From the NCBI RefSeq assembly GCF_000002865.3, contig NW_001865040.1, forward strand, positions 1,645,864 through 1,709,863: a DNA stretch of 64,000 bases, read 5' to 3'. The position numbers and the translations under genes were made by a program. The first letter of the stretch is position 1. Every line of letters begins with the position of its first letter. The notes under the pieces are model-generated. The model had not been told where the DNA came from and ran no database searches. It saw nothing but the letters and a program-made list of their open reading frames with translations. This stretch comes from Monosiga brevicollis MX1. Taxonomy: Eukaryota > Opisthokonta > Choanoflagellata > Craspedida > Salpingoecidae. Below are positions 35,849 to 46,594 of the stretch, piece by piece.

Positions 35849-35915
35849 TTTCTCTGTAACGAGTGTCTTTCGGTGTGTATGTGTGTGTGTGCGTGTGTGT
35901 GCCTCTTGAGGAAAC
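35662..35915. promoter_or_regulatory. Divergent ZGPAT / CoREST promoter region with GA and CA tracts
   Basis: This 254-base spacer between two diverging start codons contains a (GA)n tract at 35705-35753 and a (CA)n tract at 35817-35844. A smaller TG-rich run lies just before the CoREST ATG. Such tracts can keep DNA nucleosome-poor, but regulatory function is inferred only from position. Confidence 0.5.
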
Positions 35916-37861
35916 ATGGCAACGAGTACTGCCGGTCAGGTGGCGGAAAGCGCTGCGACCGTTGAGGCATCAGTTGCTCAGGACGCTGGGCAAGAGGCGC
36001 GGGACCGAGCTTTGGCCACAAGAAATACAGCTACAGAGGAGAGCTCTGAGGCAGACTTGGCTCAACAAGATGACCGAATTCGCGTCGGGGCAGAGTATCA
36101 AGCACATCTCCCAGCTCATGAAACTGGTCCGTAATGTCATGTGCGCGTCTCCCGTGACAATTCACCAGCGGGTTTGCACACCGCATGCGCTGTGTGTGCA
36201 AAGCTCCCTCTTTTTTTTTTTTTTTTTTTTTAAAAAATCTTCACCGCCTAAATTGTTCATTGGGCTGGCAGTGTATGATACAGCACAATTGCGCTCGCAA
36301 TTAGTGCATCCGCGCCGCATGTGGCGACCCGCAGACTGCCCCTTCAGTGCCCAAAAGTGTGCGTCCACTTCATGCCTGTTAAACATATGTTCAACGCTCC
36401 GTTTGCCTCCTCATGGTCCTCGGGGCTTGACTCACAACCCATCATCTCTGCTCTAAAACAATCTTCTTCCCACAGTGGAGGACGTTGTGAAGCAGCTGCG
36501 GCAAATAGCGCCCAATCACAAGCGTGATCAGCTTCTGGGTGTCTTGTACTGGAACAAGTTTGATCTGGAGGCTACAAAGAAGGATCTACAAGACTATGTC
36601 CCGCACCCCTGTGAGTTGCAATGTGACAGTGTGGGAGGTCGCCACACCCGCCTCACTGGCTCGCTGCTGGGTGTGTTTCATGTCTTGCTCATGCTCGTGT
36701 TCGATTCCCTTTGACTCATCGTGCAGACGATGACGTGAACTGGAGCGATGACGACGTCAAAATGTTTGCTGCCCTGTTTCGCCAGTATGGCAAATATTTT
36801 CACAAGATTTCGGCGCGGGTATGTTGATCTATGTGTACAAGGGTAGCAGGACGACGTACCGGCACTCGCCCATTCCTTTCAGCTGTGTTGACACACATGT
36901 GCTTCCATGTGCTTTTGTAGATGCCACACAAACCCATTGCCAACATCATCAAGTTTTACTACCACTGGAAAAAGGTTCATCGTGTGGACAACGTATGGTA
37001 TTTGTCCCACTGTCGCAGGTGTTGTGCTCCCTATATCGCCTATCAAGCCTGCTCACTCCACGACCCTGTCCTTGTTGCCGCCGCCATCACCCACCAGCGC
37101 GTAGCTCGCTCGATCAACTGGACTGACCCTTCGGCACACGCTCCCCGGGCCCAGCCAGCCAGTCTCAAGCGCGCCCCCTCACCCACGTCTGGAAAGCAAA
37201 TCCTGAGCGAAATTGAGCGACTACGTCAGCACAAGAACAACGCACAGGTGTGTTCGTGGCACTCACCCACGTTCCACCTAATTGCGCTATGCTAGCTTGT
37301 CATCAAGAATCGAGACACGCATTCACCTGGCATTCGATGATAGACCTCGCAGAAACGGGCCAAGGCTTTGCAGGCACAGATAGATTCATTCGAGGATCCA
37401 ATAGCGCAGGTTGATGTGCCGCCTCATATTGCTGAACTAGCAGCAAAGCGTGCCAAGTATGTGCTTGGCTTGCCCTCGCTCCACTCTTGATCAACGATCC
37501 TAGTTCAGGGTGCCCGGGCTGACCCTGGCTTTCGGTTGGCTCAGGTCAGAGCTGCAGGCCCCGGCCGCCACACCCTCAAGTGTCGATAATCAAGTTCAAA
37601 CAAGTTCTGATGGCGAGACTCAACAGGCGCAGGTCTTCTCCAAAATGATCATGAGCCATCGCAGCAAAGTTGGCGAGGACCCAGAAGCTATTAGCCGACT
37701 TCTCCTGGAGCGCCAGGGTGCCCGTGTTTCTCCTCAAGCGGTGCGCACTCCAATCTCATGCACCGCCTGATCTATGTCAGCTCCTCAAGCTCGCAGATTC
37801 TTGGCTCACGTGTTCTGGATGGATTAAATAGGTGAAAAACATTCTTGATGCCCAAAGCTAG
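35916..37861 (+). CDS. RCOR: CoREST-like ELM2-SANT corepressor subunit
   Basis: Nuclear chromatin corepressor of the RCOR/CoREST class, expected to bridge a histone deacetylase and LSD1. The ATG at 35916 starts an Ala/Glu-rich head. The ELM2 domain begins DDRIRVGAEYQAHLPAHET (human MRVGPQYQAVVP) and continues KRDQLLGVLYWNKFDLEATK. SANT1 is WSDDDVKMFAALFRQYGKYF, then MPHKPIANIIKFYYHWKKVH (human LPDKSIASLVKFYYSWKKT). A helical linker follows (KRAKALQAQIDSFEDPIAQ). In place of a standard second SANT the protein ends with EAISRLLLERQGARVSPQAV, KNILDAQS and TAG at 37859-37861, which keeps a SANT-like helix pattern but lacks its tryptophans. Introns are about 100-300 bases. MIER or MTA relatives are less likely. 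Confidence 0.85.
36211..36237 (+). repeat. Poly(T) tract in the first CoREST-gene intron
   Basis: An uninterrupted T run of about 21 bases is followed by six A. It lies between the exon ending ...AHLPAHET and the ELM2 core exon. It is too far from the acceptor to be its polypyrimidine tract. Confidence 0.85.
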
Positions 37862-38342
37862 CAGGCATGTGAGACCTTTTTTAATCGCATGGTATGCTCT
37901 ATTATGTTTTTTTTTATGCGCTTCAAAGCAACCAAGGCCTTAGTCTTTTGCCGGGGGTCATCTGGGAACCAGAGAAAGAGCACGGATTTACTACCGGGAG
38001 CAACATCTTTGCTTTTTGCTGCTGGATGCAGGTCCACATTTCATCAAAGTTTGGAAAAATGGCAGCCGAGTCTTTTCGTCGACGTAGCAGGTGAATTGAA
38101 GAGATTGATACCATTGTGTTCCACACAAACCAAAAGTTGATTGTGCTCAGCTCGTGATAGTGGAGAAAGTTGAGCCCCCCCCCCCCAAAAAAAAAAAAAG
38201 AGAAAAAAAATAAAAAATCCGAATGTTTGGAAAAGCAAGTTAAGTAGTAGCAGGGCCATTTGTTTCAAAGTCAACAAACACACGTTTTGGGTCTTGCATT
38301 GCAACTCCCAAAAGAAGCATGCATTCAAAGAAGTGGGAAGGG
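37862..38342. other. Convergent intergenic region between CoREST and the J-domain gene
   Basis: Contains a C-run joined to an A-run (about 38176-38200) and other A-rich sequence. No exon is supported on either strand. Both neighbours end here. Confidence 0.4.
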
Positions 38343-41300
38343 CTACTGACCCGCGTTCAAGGTGCGATAGGCTTCGGAGAACATTTGAAATGCCAAGTTG
38401 GCACACTGTTGTGGATTTCGATCTGGGTGCCAGCGCCGGCTCAGGTCACGATATCGCTGGCGTACCTGCATACGACATAGAGCAGGAGATTAACACAGTC
38501 AAAGGCATGGTATATGGGGCCAAATGGCGCGATATTGAGACACCAAGCAGCTCTCACTCTCCAAGCACAAGACAGGCAAAATATCCAAGAACTAACCTGG
38601 GCCGAAGTGGCATTGAGGTCCAAGTTTAAGATTTCGTACGGTGATGGCTTCAAACGATGAAGGGCTGCCAAGTAGCCGTCATGGTTCAGGCTTTGACAAT
38701 GGTTCTCCAAATCTACCGCTGAGTCTAAGAAGGCGGTACAGCCCAAGACATCGCACGGCAGTTTGCCTGGCGGGGGGGCAGGGCGGAGAGGGACCTGGTC
38801 CTGAACAGCAGATGGCTCAAGGTGCTGGGCATACGACTGCTGCTCCTCGTCCACAAGGCGCTGAAAGTCCTTGCTGCCCATGAAGACGTAATTGTTGTCT
38901 TTGGTTCGACGCTGAAAAGTAGGGTTTGTGTTGTGCTCGAGAGTCTGGTGGGCCGTCAAATCAGCACGACTTTCAAATAGTGCATGACACTGCCGACATT
39001 GCAAGCGATAATTTCGATTCCGTCCGGCCTCATGTGCTTGGGCGGGTGGGATGGCTCCGTGTGATCGATGGGTGCCACGAAAAGCATCCTTGGTGCCGAC
39101 AGGCTGCGTTGTGCCCGTCGTTGGGCCACCATGAAAGGAAGCCGGTGCTGTTGAGGGAGCACTGGAAGAAGGTGGGGTGATGTCCGGCAGCGTACCGCTA
39201 AATCCGAGAGGGATGATCCAGGCCGTGCCGTGCCGTCCTGCACGCAATAAATGAGAGTGGCCATTCATGCTAACGGGTTTGAGGGCATAAACCCAGTCGT
39301 CCGCGTGGTTCGGCATTATCTCCTGGTGAGGCCGCGGTGACCGACGGGTAGCACGGCAAAAGAACGATCGTATACAGCCATCAAAACCTCCTGCAAAGAG
39401 ATGCTGCTCCTGCAACGCCAGCGCTCGAACGGTCTTCGAGCCCGACGTCAGGCGCCACTGCACGCTCCCATCAAAAATGGAGAGAGCCAGAACGTTGTGT
39501 TTCTTGCTGCTGCCGCTAACAACCACCGTCGAGGGCGGCACCATAAGCAAGCCGAGCACTGGCGTGGAGGAAACCAGCAAGCGCCACCCGGGCGCCACCC
39601 AGGCCATTGAAGGACGATAGCTATTCGTCACTCGTCTTGCGGCAATCGTGCGGCACTCTATGCAGCTAGAAGGGGCACATGCGAGCCCCTCGTGCTGCTG
39701 ACAAGAGACACTGCGCCCAGACACAGCCAATCCCACACAGTCGTGGCATAGATTGAAAGGCGCAAAGCGTGGGCACGGGTTTTTGCATGCCCGGCACTGC
39801 AGCACGGAAGTCAGGTCTGCGTCCTGGCTGAGAGCCAATGTGACATGCTTGTCATACTGACGGCGCATGATTCTATCAAGAGACACGCAGACGAATGGCG
39901 CTGATTATGAGCCCATCTCGGCTAATGTTGGCCAGCTGATGGCAGCACACTCACCTGATGCGTTGATGCAAGCACGCTTCACATTTGAGACTGCAGAGCC
40001 CATTCTTGGCGTGTGTACAAGAGTCAAGCGCCAGGGTGCTTTGATGTTCACGTCGGAGGCATTTGGAGCAGGCAAGCCGATCAAAAATGCCATCATCAGC
40101 CGGCGCCACACTCGAGGCCGTACGCTGGCTGAGACACACCAGGCAGGCCATGACACGCGGCCTTGCTGCTGCTGAGAGGTTGGGGTCGGGGCGCGCTGGG
40201 GCTTCATGCGAGCAGGTGAGCTGTGCTTGGACAGTACCACTCACAGAAGCCGCCAACATCACTTCCAGGCCTTGAAAGTCAAAGACCTGCCCAAGAAAGC
40301 CGCGTGCATGCGGACAAACGGGGGGGAAGGGGGGGGGCAAGTCAAAAAAAACCGCTGTACCCATGAAACTAGCGTGCATATATAAAGCGTACCGATATGG
40401 ACGTAATGGTCTTGTCGGCCACATCAAATCTATGAAGGATGAGATTGGTAGGCAGATGCAGGACTACCACGTGACCCGAGCGCAAGCCAATAAAAGCTCG
40501 AGCGCCAGCAACGCAGAGTTCGTGCACGGCCGCGTCTAACTGGGTCATGACGGAAGTCTTCTGGCCCAAAATGTGGGCATGCACGGTTCCATCATAGCTG
40601 CCACTGAGGTAGCCCTTATCGGGCAGCGCCGCAACTGCAGCAACCGTCTGACGGTGATTCTGATGCTGTGCAATCAGTTTACCTTGCGGCGGATAGTCAG
40701 AGAGCTCATAGACCTGGACCAGCCCAGATTGCAGTCCCAGAATCAGATAAGGTATCGAGTGACCTCCCCGAGCAGCATATAGAATGGTCGCGGCCTCGAT
40801 GACACTGGGAGCTGTGGCCACCACAATGGGTTTTGAAATGCAAGGTGGATTGCCAGAGGGGGCACCAGGGCCATGGGGGGTTGATGAACTGCCTGCTGCT
40901 TTGGGGTCCCTGGTGCCTGCTGTGGGGTGTTCTTGACTTGGTTGATCGCTGTCATTCTCTGAATCTAAGCAAACTACCTCTGGTTCTGAATCAAGAGGTG
41001 GGGGGTGCAAGAGTTCCTCGTATTGTTTCTGCAGCTGACGTGTCTTGTCTGCCGTACACAAAAAGAGCAAGAGGGACACGAGCGATGGGTGACACGGCTG
41101 CCAGTGCAATAAGCGGCAAATAAGTGGGGGGAAAAGAAGACAGGAAGCAAGCGAGTCCCATACCTTGAAAGCTTAGTAGGCGGGTGTGGCAAGAACGGCA
41201 AATCACAAGCCCACATCGTGGACAGGTCTGAAGTTTGTCCTTGCGTTGACATGCTCCACAGGCGAGAAAGGTTGCACCGCGCGCATCCATAGCGGGCTGG

Positions 41301-43330
41301 CCCGCCAGACGATGCGTTGAGAGAGCCCAAGGTTGTTCGCGACTGCAGGTCTTGGACAATAGGGTAGTCATGTCTGCGTGAAGGGGGCGAGTTTGGGTCT
41401 TGGCGTGGCGTGCGGTAGAGGTGGCCTGGATTGACGCCGTTTTCTGCGTGACGCTTGCCTGTACGCCTTGATCAAGGATGGGTGGGATGGTTGCAGTCTG
41501 AGATGCGGCGTCTTGGGTGATGGTGCCTATGTGTTGCGTCGCGACGTGGTTTGTCTCAATCGGAGCAACCTGGGAGCTGGCATCCAGGCACGCAGGTGGG
41601 GCAGTGGTCTGGACAGCAGCATCTTGAACAGGCCCAATCACCCTCAGCATGGGGCCTGGAACAGGATCTGGCGTAGGAGCGGCGCGTAGATCCTCATTCA
41701 GCTTGCGGTGCTGAGGCTGAGTCGAGGCTGGCTTGGTGATGCGTTGCGAGCTAACTTGGGGCCAGGCATCAAGCAGCATGGTCTTGCGCTGCGCAGATGC
41801 TTCAAATGCTGTTCGCTTACGAGGGGGCTCTTCATCCCTCACCGGAGCCACCTTGCGAGGAATAGGTGGCTGACTAGTGAGAGCCACGGCGTGGGGGGCA
41901 GGCTCGCTAGGAGGTTCGATCCGGGTGACGATGGGTGCATCAGCAGGGGCTGAGCTGCTGCGCAGGGTGGAAGCAACTCGCTCAACCTTTGTAGGAGGCT
42001 GTTGAGGGGTTGCATCGACCTCTGGAAAAGGCGGGGGCGAGCTTGATACAGGTCCACGCACAGTCGAGGGTATGGCAATGGCGGCAGGCGCGCGCGCTTT
42101 GTTCTATGTGAAGAAAGCGAGCAGCGGCAATTCGTCGATTAGACCTGGAAATAAATCAGGGCAGGTCTTGGTAAGGCCAGTGCTCTATTTGCCACTGAGC
42201 AAGAGGGCAGCGCGCACCGCCGTGGCATTGGCTTCCGGAACTCTACATAATCATGTGTGTTGTTAGCCAGTGAACATCCAGGGCAAATAAGACTGATGCC
42301 ATGGCAGAGACAGACCTGCGATGCTGAATTATTGCGCGAAGTTGCTTCACATATGTGCATGGGTCCGCACAATGGTCATTGTTTACACACGATTCATAAA
42401 AGAAAAGGGGAAATTCTGGGTTTGAGTTGCGCGAAGATGCCTCTTTGAATGCGGGGAGAGAGGTGCCAATGGTGGGAAAGGTTCATGACTGATTGGTCAA
42501 GGACTCACACAACCATTGAGATGAATCTGCGAGATGCCGGCTGCTGCATGCACGATGTCAGTCGGAGGCAAGTAGGTGACCACACAAGCAGCCGTGCCTG
42601 TCTGGTTGGGAGGCTCAAACTGACATCTGACACCGATGAAAAAGGCCAAAGAGGAAGAGTCCACGCAGCGAGCAGTGAGCAACACCAATAATCACCATCA
42701 GCAACAGCGGTCGCCCTGTCTGACGACAAGGAGCACTGCGACACCCGCCCGCCCATCAGCCACATTCCGACCCTTCTCGAACAACACGTTGAGGGGTTTC
42801 ACGCACTCGAGAATAGTGCCAAATTCAAACGCGATCAAGTAGAGCTCATGATGATAGTCCACAGAGCAGGCTACATTATCAATGCGCAGCCGCGGCGCCA
42901 GGCTTTCGTCTGCTTCTGGTATGCTACAGAAGAGGCGGGATGCAGTTAGCCGCGTGTTGCGGCGGATGCAAGATGGGGAGGATTACTGCTTGACGCACCG
43001 TTGCAAGCGCACGGCAATGAGCTGATCTTGAATGTATGTGTAAGCCACACGACAAGCCGCCTGACAGGCCTGGTGGACACGGGGCCGAGGTAGTAGGCGC
43101 GGTGAGCGGTGGCTCAGAGCGGCCTGGGAAAAATAAATCAAGGCGGGAAGGCTTGACATGGCCACCTGATTCTGGCGTGCAAAAGTGGCGCGCCAGGTTG
43201 TCAGCGAAGGTGTTTGTCTTTGCGGATTCAAGGTCAAAGTTTGCCGCGTTTCCAAGAAGGCAGCAACAGCTGCGCGGCTCCAGGTGCGAGGCTGTCCGCA
43301 CGTTGGCAGAATTTAAAAGCATGAGGCAAA

Positions 43331-43379
<49 letters not shown>

Positions 43380-43542
43380 TTCGTGGCAGAGGGGGGACAC
43401 AGGCAATCAAAGAGCCGGGACTGACCACATTGCGAAGCTCGAGCTGCCACGTTGCCACGGGAACACGTGGCTCTTGCCTTCTGAAGAAAGGTCGAAGCGT
43501 CGGCTGCCGCTTGGTCGGGCGAGGGCCGACGTTGCGCTGCAT
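38343..43542 (-). CDS. Large protein with zinc-binding clusters, WD40-like propeller, C2H2 fingers and C-terminal J domain
   Basis: Unnamed multidomain protein, roughly 1,300-1,500 residues. The proposed start at 43542 (MQRNVGPRPTKRQPTLRPFF) has good context. N-terminal exons (about 42480-43270) give an unassigned domain including LRIDNVACSVDYHHELYLIA. Then come Cys-rich pieces (CHGISLICPGC; CGACQRKDKLQTCPRCGLVI plus CRSCH) after a Pro/Thr/Gln-rich stretch. Next is a WD40-like region (SGSYDGTVHAHIL; VLHLPTNLILHRFDVADKT). Two further Cys clusters follow (CLVCLSQRT...CSKC...CEAC and CRACKNPCPRF...CHDC...CIEC), then more propeller-like strands (VLALSIFDGSVQWRLTSGSK; LFAGGFDGCIRSF). Two C2H2-like fingers follow (CRQCHALFESRADLTAHQTL with EH; CDVLGCTAFLDSAVDLENHC with QSLNH). 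The J domain is SPYEILNLDLNATSAQVRQR, then RRWHPDRNPQQC with an intact HPD, ending AYRTLNAGQ at 38343. HPD implies Hsp70 stimulation. One transcript is assumed; the N-terminal third could be a separate gene. Confidence 0.65.
43333..43377 (+). repeat. (CAG)15 microsatellite
   Basis: Fifteen pure CAG units on the + strand, CTG on the coding strand of the surrounding minus-strand gene. They fall in its first intron, between exon 1 (ending about 43424) and exon 2 (starting about 43280). Not part of a supported coding sequence. Confidence 0.95.
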
Positions 43543-43934
43543 GGTGGTGACAGTACGGCGATGGCCCGTGCTCACGCTCGCTTCACGCGAGAGTACGCAA
43601 AGCAATGGGCAACACGGGAAGGTCCATCTACACAGCAGCGTCTAGTCAAATCGCCACACCAAGCTCTCCATCCCTATGGGCTGCCCCTGATGGCAGCCCG
43701 TATATCGTTTAAGGTGTGTACCACCACAGCTTGGTCATCAATGAATGTGTGTGTGTGTGTGTGTGTGTGTGTGAACAGCTCAAGACGGCATGGAATTGTC
43801 AGCACGAGCTTTTGTCAAAGAAAGATGGATTAAATTTTGTTGTTTTGACCTTGCAAGAAATGGATCGCGCATCATTCACATTCACATTCAGCAAGTCTGA
43901 TCGGATGTGCGTCAGTGGGAGAAAGGTTGATGTA
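43543..43934. other. Spacer between the J-domain gene and D-serine dehydratase, with a (GT)n tract
   Basis: Both neighbours are on the minus strand, so this holds the promoter of the J-domain gene and the 3' UTR of the dehydratase. A (GT)n tract of about 14 units is at 43746-43773. No other feature is recognised. Confidence 0.5.
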
Positions 43935-45790
43935 TCACCATCCACGGCAGGGCTCCCAAGTCTGCTTGAGCCACAGTCTTGATGAGCGATTAGTAGCAAG
44001 GAAGGGCGCGGGGTACGACGGATCAAGAGACAAACCTCGAGGACAGTGGTTTGGTCTTGAGTGACAAAAAGCTGGGGATGCAGCGCTGCAATGGTACAGG
44101 ACTGGGTACACACACGTTTGACGCGTGAACAAGCGCACGCGTGGGTACGGCAAGGACCGTGCGCACATATTGAAAACTCACATGCCACGGCAAAAGGCGC
44201 AGACGTTGGCCAACAGCAAAGGACTCGGTCAAATCACACTCGGGCTGAGCCACGACAACGCTGCTCTCTTGAGACACGCGCAGAAGCCTGCTTGCGGACC
44301 CCATTTGGTTAGACGACCATTCATGGTCCTTCAAGTGTAGAAGTAGCATTTGACCCACCGCAGCGTCGGATGATCGATAAACGCGCCAAAGCCTTCCTCT
44401 GGTTGTTGGGGGAACAGTTGGCAGGTGTTAACATTGCGCCACGATCGTTTTAAGGCTAGACAGGACACGTTTTTAGCAAGACAGCGTACCTGCACCTTGT
44501 GCACTGAAAGCCGTCCAGCCCGCATCTGAGGACACAATCAAAGAGGGTTATCAAGGTCTCGAATCCGAAACGTTTGGGAAAGGGACAGGTCTAGCTAGGC
44601 CTACACCTGTGACATACCCACAAGCAGACGATCCCTCTGAACTGCAGTAATGGTCATGTGCACCTGGATGGCCACATCCTCAAGACGGCACGCCCCAATG
44701 TGCGCCTGCATGACGTCTGCAGCGACGTGGCACGAGGGCATCTTCAAAAACAGCGCAAGGGGTCAAGCCGGAGGGGCGGCTAAGCGAGTGATGGGCTAGG
44801 TACCGTAAAAGATGTAGTTGCCGGGGTGCATCTCAGTTATGCCATCGAGACCCTCAGGGGGTGGTTGGCTGCATGTGGGCGTAGAGCCCACGGCCGTTGC
44901 TGCTACGGTCATGTGCTCTGTGCGAAGGTAAGTGGCTAGGGTACAAAGTGCATCACGCTCTTGTCGAGCAATGGCTTGAATCTCGCTGACACCTCGGGCG
45001 GCGTAGCTATGCCCCGCGTGTGTGTAAAGACCTGTGTTCAAGACGGCAGATCACGCTTGGAGTGAGGCGCGAGAGAAAGAGAGAGAGAGAGAGAGCAAGC
45101 GCACGTTTGAGGGGGGCTGACAGACAGCCCAGTGGGCCTCTGCTGCCAGGTGCACGGCATGACCGACCACAGAAAGTGAGCCCTGGGTGCTGGTTGATGC
45201 AGCGAACTAGCTCTAGGGCCGTGACAGCAGCGTCGGCATCTGTACCAAGTCCTGAGCGATGGTATCCGCTGTCCACGTCCAGCCAAACTCCCAAAGGTCG
45301 GCCCGGGGGTGGAGAGGCTAAACGCAAGCCTCTGAAGAGGACGTTCAGGTGGGCAGAGCACGCAACTAAAATTCCAAAGGCCGCCAGAGACTCGGTCAGA
45401 GCCAGGATCTCCTTGACCTTGGCCTCGGTGGGGTAGCCAGCGAAGAGCACGTCTGAAACCACGGCTTGAACATGCCGAGCCTCTTCCAAAGTCGACACGG
45501 TGATACCGGGTTGATCTTGTGCAGCCAGCTGTAGGCTCGCTCCTATCAAACAACGCGTGGCAGGCGCGTCATTGTTTTTGCCTTGGCCCACACAGAGACT
45601 TGATCGCGTCCTTCTCGGCAGCGCAAGACAGACCTTGTCGCGTTTTGTGAGTTTTGTAGTGGGGGCGTAAGCGCACACCAAGCTGGTTGGCTCGGGCTTG
45701 CATGCGATGGACATTGGCCTGCACCTTGTGTAGATCCACACTGGCAAACGGTGTGGCAAGCTCGGCGAGTTGCAACCCGGTGCCGGCCAT
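43935..45790 (-). CDS. DSD1: D-serine dehydratase (DSD1-like, PLP fold-type III, zinc-dependent)
   Basis: PLP enzyme converting D-serine to pyruvate and ammonia. The start at 45790 gives MAGTGLQLAELATPFASVDL, with the PLP-lysine motif in RPHYKTHKT. Middle exons give the barrel: GITVSTLEEARHVQAVVSDV, FAGYPTEAKV, VWLDVDSGYHRSGL, GLYTHAGHSY, AVGSTPTCSQ and EMHPGNYIFY. The next exon continues DVMQAHIGACRLEDVAIQVH, as in DSD1. The last exons give GQRLRLLPWH|SCTIAALHPQLFV, where the His-x-Cys (HSC) matches the zinc-binding pair of DSD1, and the end WEPCRGW-stop at 43935 agrees with the family's terminal RGW. About eight introns are present, one with a GA tract at 45071-45096. The closest alternative, D-threonine aldolase, is less likely given the C-terminal HxC and RGW end. 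Confidence 0.9.
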
Positions 45791-46590
45791 GACGCTAATG
45801 AACTACACTCTGTGCCACACCAATACAGGCAGCAGCGGGACTGCTTCAGATGTGGCAGGGGACAGCTTGTCCATTGATTTGGCGGGCAGGCCGCTGAATC
45901 TATGAGACAGACAGAAGAAGAAGGAAAAAAAAAAAAAAGGAAATGTCACGCTGTTGACATGACAATTCACGAGTGCTTTTATCGGTCGGATCAAGTTGGT
46001 GGATGATCTTTGCGGAGATTCGATTGGAATATGGTAGGCCTGCAGGGATTCAACTGCCAGGCTACGGTTTGGCCACTCAACAGCAAATGCATCAGACGGC
46101 ATTTATTCAAGCCAGTCATGTATGAAGAAGAGGCGGTGCCAATTCATTGGTGGAGCAAGCAGCAACCACAACGGCGGGTGGGCACACCTCAGCTGGCAAC
46201 AAACAAACAAACAAACAGACAAACAACCGAAAATAAAAGGGACTTGAGCACATTGATGGACAGACAGGCATGACATCAGGCTCGAAAGCAGCAAGAACAA
46301 AGGGCGATCGCAAGGAAGAAAATAGGTCCACTCGGTGGAAGAGGCAGGCGCCCTTGTCGTCAGAATCTCTGCTCGACTCGAGGGAGCCACTCGGATGAGC
46401 GTGCCACAAACGCAACGAAACGAGATGTGCAGGGCAAATAAGAAACTAAAATAAGCAAAATGAATGGGCTTGCCAGTAGCTTGCCAATTTGGTGCAAACC
46501 AAACCAGCGTCCACAGCTACTCTGCGCCACAACAGGGGCCACAAGGCCACGCCCGCACGTACAGACACAAAACGGTTAAAAAAAAACGGA
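45791..46590. other. Spacer upstream of D-serine dehydratase
   Basis: Contains the dehydratase promoter and probably the 3' UTR or last exon of the next minus-strand gene. Simple-sequence stretches are an A-run at 45924-45938 and AAAC repeats at about 46197-46224. No confident exon is seen. Confidence 0.35.
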
Positions 46591-46594
46591 TAAT

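Noticed and set aside
36211-36237. Poly(T) tract considered as the tail of an inserted SINE or retrocopy
   Set aside because: No flanking target-site duplication or SINE body could be seen. Similar A or T runs occur at several places in the window.
40370-40400. TATATAAA near 40380 considered as a promoter
   Set aside because: It falls in an intron of the J-domain gene between two clearly joined coding blocks, and no start codon follows on either strand in a supported gene.
43036-43833. Plus-strand frame with a poly-glutamine run from the CAG tract
   Set aside because: It overlaps well-supported minus-strand exons and the CAG tract lies in an intron. The frame has no domain-like sequence outside the Q run.
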